Shown: in pieces, positions 60,352-64,000 of the stretch
Layout of the letters: every line of letters starts with the position of its first letter
How positions within the stretch are numbered: position 1 is the stretch's first letter
NCBI GenBank assembly: GCA_910584235.1
Contig: CAJTZD010000002.1
Coordinates: 6,708 to 70,707 of the forward strand
DNA from: an uncultured Acetatifactor sp.
GTDB taxonomy: Bacteria; Bacillota; Clostridia; Lachnospirales; Lachnospiraceae
Direction: 5' to 3'
Length of the DNA: 64,000 bases
Notes under the pieces: generated by a model
Seen by the model: the letters and a program-made list of their open reading frames with translations, nothing else
Databases searched by the model: none
What the model was told of the DNA's origin: nothing
Made by a program: the position numbers and the translations under genes

Positions 60352-60864
60352 ATGTGCCTTAAATGGAGCAGCATTAAGCTTATTGTTAGTGATTTTGATG
60401 GAGTTATGACTGACAACCGTGTTCTGGTTGATGAAACGGGCAAAGAGTCTGTCTATGTAAGCCGTGCAGATGGACAAGGCATTAATATTTTATGGTCTTT
60501 AGGGATTGCACTGGTCATCATTTCTACAGAGAAAAATAATACTGTGAAAAAGAGGGCTGAGAAGCTGAAAGTGGAATGTATTCATGGAGTAACGGACAAG
60601 GCAGAGTGCTTGAGGATATATTGCGCTGAAAGGAATATACCCTTAAAGAATGTGGCATACATAGGCAATGATATTAACGATTATGATGCTATGCAGCTTT
60701 CAGGAATTAAGATTGTACCGTGCGATGCATATGAAGAGGTAAAAAGCATTGCGGATTATGTGACAACAGCAAAAGGAGGATGCGGTGTAGTGCGGGAGGT
60801 GGCAGGACTAATTAAAAATGCAAGCAGCATTCAACAGACAGTTAGTACTGATTTAAATATGTAA
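60352..60864 (+). CDS. KdsC-like HAD phosphatase
   Basis: 170 residues from ATG 60352, after AAAAGGAGATGTTTC. HAD motif I is IVSDFDGVMTDNRV with Asp13-like nucleophile, motif II VIISTEK, motif IV YIGNDINDYDAM. C-terminal YVTTAKGGCGVVREV matches KDO-8-phosphate and nonulosonate-9-phosphate phosphatases. It would dephosphorylate the product of the NeuB-like synthase next door. Confidence 0.9.
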   Translation: MCLKWSSIKLIVSDFDGVMTDNRVLVDETGKESVYVSRADGQGINILWSLGIALVIISTEKNNTVKKRAEKLKVECIHGVTDKAECLRIYCAERNIPLKNVAYIGNDINDYDAMQLSGIKIVPCDAYEEVKSIADYVTTAKGGCGVVREVAGLIKNASSIQQTVSTDLNM

Positions 60865-60886
60865 AAGAAAGCTTAGGAGACTTGTC

Positions 60887-61771
60887 ATGGCAAAGCAGGA
60901 AATTCGACTGGGTGATTATATAATTAATGAAAATTCATTTCCATACATCATTGCGGAAATTGGCATTAACCATAATGGGGATTTACAGATTGCAAAAAGA
61001 TTAATAGATGCAGCAAATGCCTGCTTATGGAATTGTGTTAAATTTCAAAAGAGGGAGCCGGATATTGCGGTTCCGGAGGAACAAAAAAATAGAATGCGTG
61101 ATACTCCATGGGGAAGAATTACATATCTTGAGTATAAGAAAAAAATAGAATTTGGGAAAAAAGAATATGACTATATAGACAAATATTGTAAGGACAAGCC
61201 CATTGCTTGGTCAGCTTCGCCGTGGGACATTCCCAGTCTGGAATTTTTGCTTAATTACGATTTGCCTTTCATAAAAATTGCGTCAGCCATAAATGCAGAT
61301 AAGGATATGTTGAGATTAGCCTGTGAGAGCAGAAAGCCATTATTGGTTTCTACAGGAATGAGTACACTGGAAGACTTGGACAGGATGGTAGATCTTTTAG
61401 AAAAGTATTCAGATGGTAATTATGTTTTGCTTCATACCAATTCGGTGTATCCTACGCCGGCAGCGGAATTAAATCTGCGGATGATTAAGACATTGCGGGA
61501 AAGATATCACTGTCTGGTGGGGTATAGCGGGCATGAACAGGATCTGGAGCCTACGGTGGTAGCAGGGGCATTAGGGGCAAAGGTGATAGAACGGCATGTC
61601 ACTTTGGATCATGATATGTGGGGAACTGACCATTCAGCCAGTCTTTCCGTGACAGGAATGGCGATGCTGCAGGGAAGACTGAGGGAGATATTGGTGATGT
61701 TGGGAACGGGAGAAAAAAGCATTTCGGAAAACGAAAGGGAAGTTCGGAGAAAGCTTAGGGGAAATGAATGA
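60887..61771 (+). CDS. NeuB-like nonulosonate synthase (short form)
   Basis: 294 residues. AEIGINHNGDLQIAKRLIDAA, FQKREPDIAVPEEQK, DTPWGRITYLEYKKKIEFG, FIKIASAINADKDML, LLVSTGMSTLEDLD, LHTNSVYPTPAAELNLRMI, GYSGHEQDLEPTVVAGALG, and VIERHVTLDHDMWGTDHSAS are the TIM-barrel signatures of phosphoenolpyruvate-condensing enzymes (sialic, legionaminic or pseudaminic acid synthases). It lacks the C-terminal antifreeze-like SAF domain of full NeuB (about 345 residues). Confidence 0.9.
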   Translation: MAKQEIRLGDYIINENSFPYIIAEIGINHNGDLQIAKRLIDAANACLWNCVKFQKREPDIAVPEEQKNRMRDTPWGRITYLEYKKKIEFGKKEYDYIDKYCKDKPIAWSASPWDIPSLEFLLNYDLPFIKIASAINADKDMLRLACESRKPLLVSTGMSTLEDLDRMVDLLEKYSDGNYVLLHTNSVYPTPAAELNLRMIKTLRERYHCLVGYSGHEQDLEPTVVAGALGAKVIERHVTLDHDMWGTDHSASLSVTGMAMLQGRLREILVMLGTGEKSISENEREVRRKLRGNE

Positions 61772-61876
61772 AATACTTAGTATGATGTGAAACGATGTTT
61801 AAGGGTATGCAATGCAAAGAATGCAATATGCTTATTTTAGCATCTTGCATTTAGAGAAAGGTAGTGGAGAAAGGGT

Positions 61877-62938
61877 ATGTTGGATATCAATTTTTATATG
61901 AAATTTGATGAGATTCTTAAAAAGTTAGAGAGCAAAAAAATATGGAATAAAGAACAAATGTTCGAAGAACTTGAAAAAATTAGGAGTGCAGAACCGGTGG
62001 TATACAATATTGAAACAACAAACCGATGTAACATGCGTTGTAAAATGTGCCCAAGAACTACCATGATGACCAGAAAAATTGAAGATATAGACAGAGAGAC
62101 ATTTATTAAAGTGATTGATCAGATCAAACCGCACAGCGCAGAAGAATGGGAAAGCTGGAAGTCATTTTGCAAAGTAAAATATGGCATAAGTGAGGATGAT
62201 GAGGCTAGTGAAAATCATTTTTTTCTATACATCATTTCCAAAGTGATACAACTGCACGGATATGGTGACCCGTTGCTTGATAAAAATATGCATGAATACG
62301 TTAAGATATTGCATGACCGGGGGTTTTATTCATACTTTAGCTGCAATCCGGCAAATATAAACCTGGAACTGACTTATAAGATGCTAGATGCAGGGCTTGA
62401 CTATATAAAATACTCAATAGAAAGTGTTGATGATGCCGTTCATAAAAAAATCCGTGGGGAACAGAGTGATTTTTCAGAGAGTTATAAAAAGATCCAGAAA
62501 GTTTTAGACTATAAGCATAAAAATGACCTTCACACAACGGTTGTGATTACGATGCTTGACCTGAACAGGGCAAACCAGCAGGAAGATTACGAGAAACTGA
62601 TGGCGGCATTTGGGGGGATGGATGTGTACATATACCTGAAAAGTGAGGACTGTCAGTGGTATCGGAAAGATTTCCATGGCACAAAATCTATTCACTGGTC
62701 GGAAGTCTGTAAGCATCCTTGGATGACAATGACCATTAAGTCAAATGGGCAAGCGACGATGTGTATGGAGGATTTTAACAATGAGATTATTCTGGGGGAT
62801 GTGCATAGACAGCCGCTTAAGGAAATCTGGGACAGTGAGAAATACAGACAGTTCAGAAGAAACCACATAGAAGTTAGAGAGGGAATCAAGTGTAGCGGGC
62901 AGTGTGATATGAAATTAATAGGCGAATTGCTGGATTAA
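61877..62938 (+). CDS. Radical SAM/SPASM-like enzyme in glycan cluster
   Basis: 353 residues. Radical SAM cysteines in ETTNRCNMRCKMCPRTT (CX3CX2C). The central HGYGDPLLDKNM, YSIESVDDAVHKKIRG and KHPWMTMTIKSNGQATMCMEDFNN, with CSGQCD at the end, suggest a short auxiliary cluster domain (SPASM/twitch). Such enzymes modify sugars or peptides. Its partner may be the methyltransferase 16 bp downstream. Substrate unknown. Confidence 0.85.
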   Translation: MLDINFYMKFDEILKKLESKKIWNKEQMFEELEKIRSAEPVVYNIETTNRCNMRCKMCPRTTMMTRKIEDIDRETFIKVIDQIKPHSAEEWESWKSFCKVKYGISEDDEASENHFFLYIISKVIQLHGYGDPLLDKNMHEYVKILHDRGFYSYFSCNPANINLELTYKMLDAGLDYIKYSIESVDDAVHKKIRGEQSDFSESYKKIQKVLDYKHKNDLHTTVVITMLDLNRANQQEDYEKLMAAFGGMDVYIYLKSEDCQWYRKDFHGTKSIHWSEVCKHPWMTMTIKSNGQATMCMEDFNNEIILGDVHRQPLKEIWDSEKYRQFRRNHIEVREGIKCSGQCDMKLIGELLD

Positions 62939-62954
62939 GGAAAGGAGAAAAAGA

Positions 62955-63677
62955 ATGGCAGTAAAAACAACATACGATAATTTGGAGTATCATTTGCGTC
63001 AATACGAGAACGTATATAGAAGTACGGAAATGATGGTTGACTGGCTTGAAGATATTGGGGGGGTATTAGAAAGGGGTAAGAGACAATACATATGTGATAT
63101 GGCATGTGGTTGTGGCGCAAATATTGCATATATGGCAAAAAAGTACCCCCAGAGTGAGTTCCTTGGAATTGAGTTGGAGGAGCGGTTGGTTGCAGAGGGA
63201 AAAAAGCAATTACAGTTGCCCAATACAGATATTGTACAGGGAGATTGGTTCAAGTTAGATATGTCATATAAAGATAAATTCGATGGCATCATTAGCTTCC
63301 AGACTTTAGGATGGCTGCCGGAATATGAAACTCCCTTAAAGTGTTTGGCAGACTTAAATCCGCAGTGGATTGCGATTAGTTCACTGTTTTTTGAGGGGGA
63401 TATAGATTATTTTATCACTGTAAAAGATTATACGGAGGATGAATTAAATTATAAAGAAATGCAATATAATATTTATTCTTTGGTGAGAGTGAGAAAACTG
63501 TTATATAATTTGGGGTATAAAAAATTTCAGTTTACTCCTTATGATATTGACATTGATATCGATCCTGTCAATAAACATGGACGAGGTACCTATACGAGGA
63601 AGATGGCTGATGGAAAACGCATCCAGATATCAGGGGGAATGATGATGCCATGGTATTTTATTCTTGCCCAAAAATAG
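62955..63677 (+). CDS. Class I SAM-dependent methyltransferase
   Basis: 240 residues. SAM site YICDMACGCGANIAYMAKKYP with acidic residue in FLGIELEERLVAEGKKQ, then DIVQGDWFKLD and FDGIISFQTLGWLPE. Follows the radical SAM gene with AAAGGAG before the ATG. Probably a sugar or small-molecule methyltransferase of the glycan pathway. Confidence 0.87.
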   Translation: MAVKTTYDNLEYHLRQYENVYRSTEMMVDWLEDIGGVLERGKRQYICDMACGCGANIAYMAKKYPQSEFLGIELEERLVAEGKKQLQLPNTDIVQGDWFKLDMSYKDKFDGIISFQTLGWLPEYETPLKCLADLNPQWIAISSLFFEGDIDYFITVKDYTEDELNYKEMQYNIYSLVRVRKLLYNLGYKKFQFTPYDIDIDIDPVNKHGRGTYTRKMADGKRIQISGGMMMPWYFILAQK

Positions 63678-63699
63678 ATGGAAGATGGAGAGATTTTAT

Positions 63700-64000
63700 A
63701 TGAAAACAGCTATTTTCATAACTATAAGAATGGATTCTTCAAGATTGCCTGAAAAAACCATGCGGACAATCCTTGGGAAACCGGTATTGGAGCATGTTAT
63801 ACAGCGTGCAAAACTGGCAAAAAATTTTGATGAGATTGTTGTTTGTACGACTGAGAGGGAAGTAGATAATCAGATTGCTGATCAGGCACAGAGCCTGGCG
63901 GTAAAGGTGTTTAGGGGAAGCCTTGAGGATAAGCTGGAACGTTGGAACGGCGCGGCAAAAGAGTATGGCATAGACTATATTGTCACCTTTGACGGGGACG
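63700..64000 (+). CDS. Nonulosonate-type cytidylyltransferase, 5' part (cut by window end)
   Basis: 100 codons visible from ATG 63700, which follows GATGGAGAG. MKTAIFITIRMDSSRLPEKTM has the NTP-binding Arg-Leu-Pro-x-K pattern, then LGKPVLEHVIQRA, EIVVCTTERE and FRGSLEDKLERW, as in SpsF/KdsB/NeuA-like CMP-sugar synthetases. It would activate the nonulosonate with CTP. The frame runs off the window. Confidence 0.88.
   Translation, partial: MKTAIFITIRMDSSRLPEKTMRTILGKPVLEHVIQRAKLAKNFDEIVVCTTEREVDNQIADQAQSLAVKVFRGSLEDKLERWNGAAKEYGIDYIVTFDGD

Overview
The window reads as a chromosomal segment of a spore-forming Clostridia bacterium, most likely Lachnospiraceae. The evidence is a complete spoIIIAA-AH operon, spoIVB, the six-cysteine peptide SCIFF with its radical SAM maturase, a fused SecDF, tandem large serine recombinases, strong GGAGG ribosome sites and moderately GC-rich, densely packed genes. 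No species is claimed.

Layout. 1-1.2 kb: the 3' end of a repeat-containing surface protein, then a free-standing AP2-domain protein. 2.0-7.1 kb: a two-component system with an ABC exporter, preceded by three tandem palindromic 39-bp repeats. 7.3-9.3 kb (minus strand): a DeoR-type regulator, an orphan ParA ATPase and a translationally coupled Ala/Lys-rich repeat protein. 9.6-12.7 kb: citrate synthase and a transglutaminase-like secreted protein. 12.8-18.4 kb: spoIIIAA-AH, the mother-cell part of the A-Q channel, with sigma-E-like promoters before AA and AH. 18.6-33.8 kb: housekeeping genes (deoB, prfC, a transglutaminase-like lipoprotein, Asp23 protein, nusB, xseA, xseB, ispA, dxs, tlyA, nadK, argR, recN) ending in spoIVB. 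The spo0A gene that usually follows spoIVB is not in this window.

34.2-43.8 kb is the most unusual region. After a tRNA-Ala(CGC), a 177-codon N-acetylmuramoyl-L-alanine amidase gene of the cytosolic CwlC type is split in two by an 8.6-kb element. The element carries three overlapping large serine recombinase genes at its right end and mostly decayed gene fragments at its left end. The amidase halves join exactly in frame at a GGG shared by both element ends, and the gene has a sigma-K-like promoter. This is the arrangement of known sporulation intervening sequences such as skin in sigK: excision in the doomed mother cell would restore the gene without loss to the germ line. That function is an inference and needs an excision test.

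43.8-47.6 kb: pstS-pstC-pstA-pstB phosphate transporter. 47.6-56.2 kb: a CorC/HlyC-type membrane protein, a TIGR04086-like small membrane protein, an NAD-dependent epimerase, the SCIFF locus, secDF and a DUF2974-like hydrolase. 56.3-64 kb: a cell-surface glycan cluster (glycosyltransferase, nucleotide-sugar dehydrogenase and epimerase, KdsC-like phosphatase, short NeuB-like synthase, radical SAM/SPASM protein, methyltransferase, and a cytidylyltransferase cut by the window end). This last block becomes visibly AT-richer and contains a broken gene, which suggests horizontal acquisition of a nonulosonic-acid-type decoration pathway.
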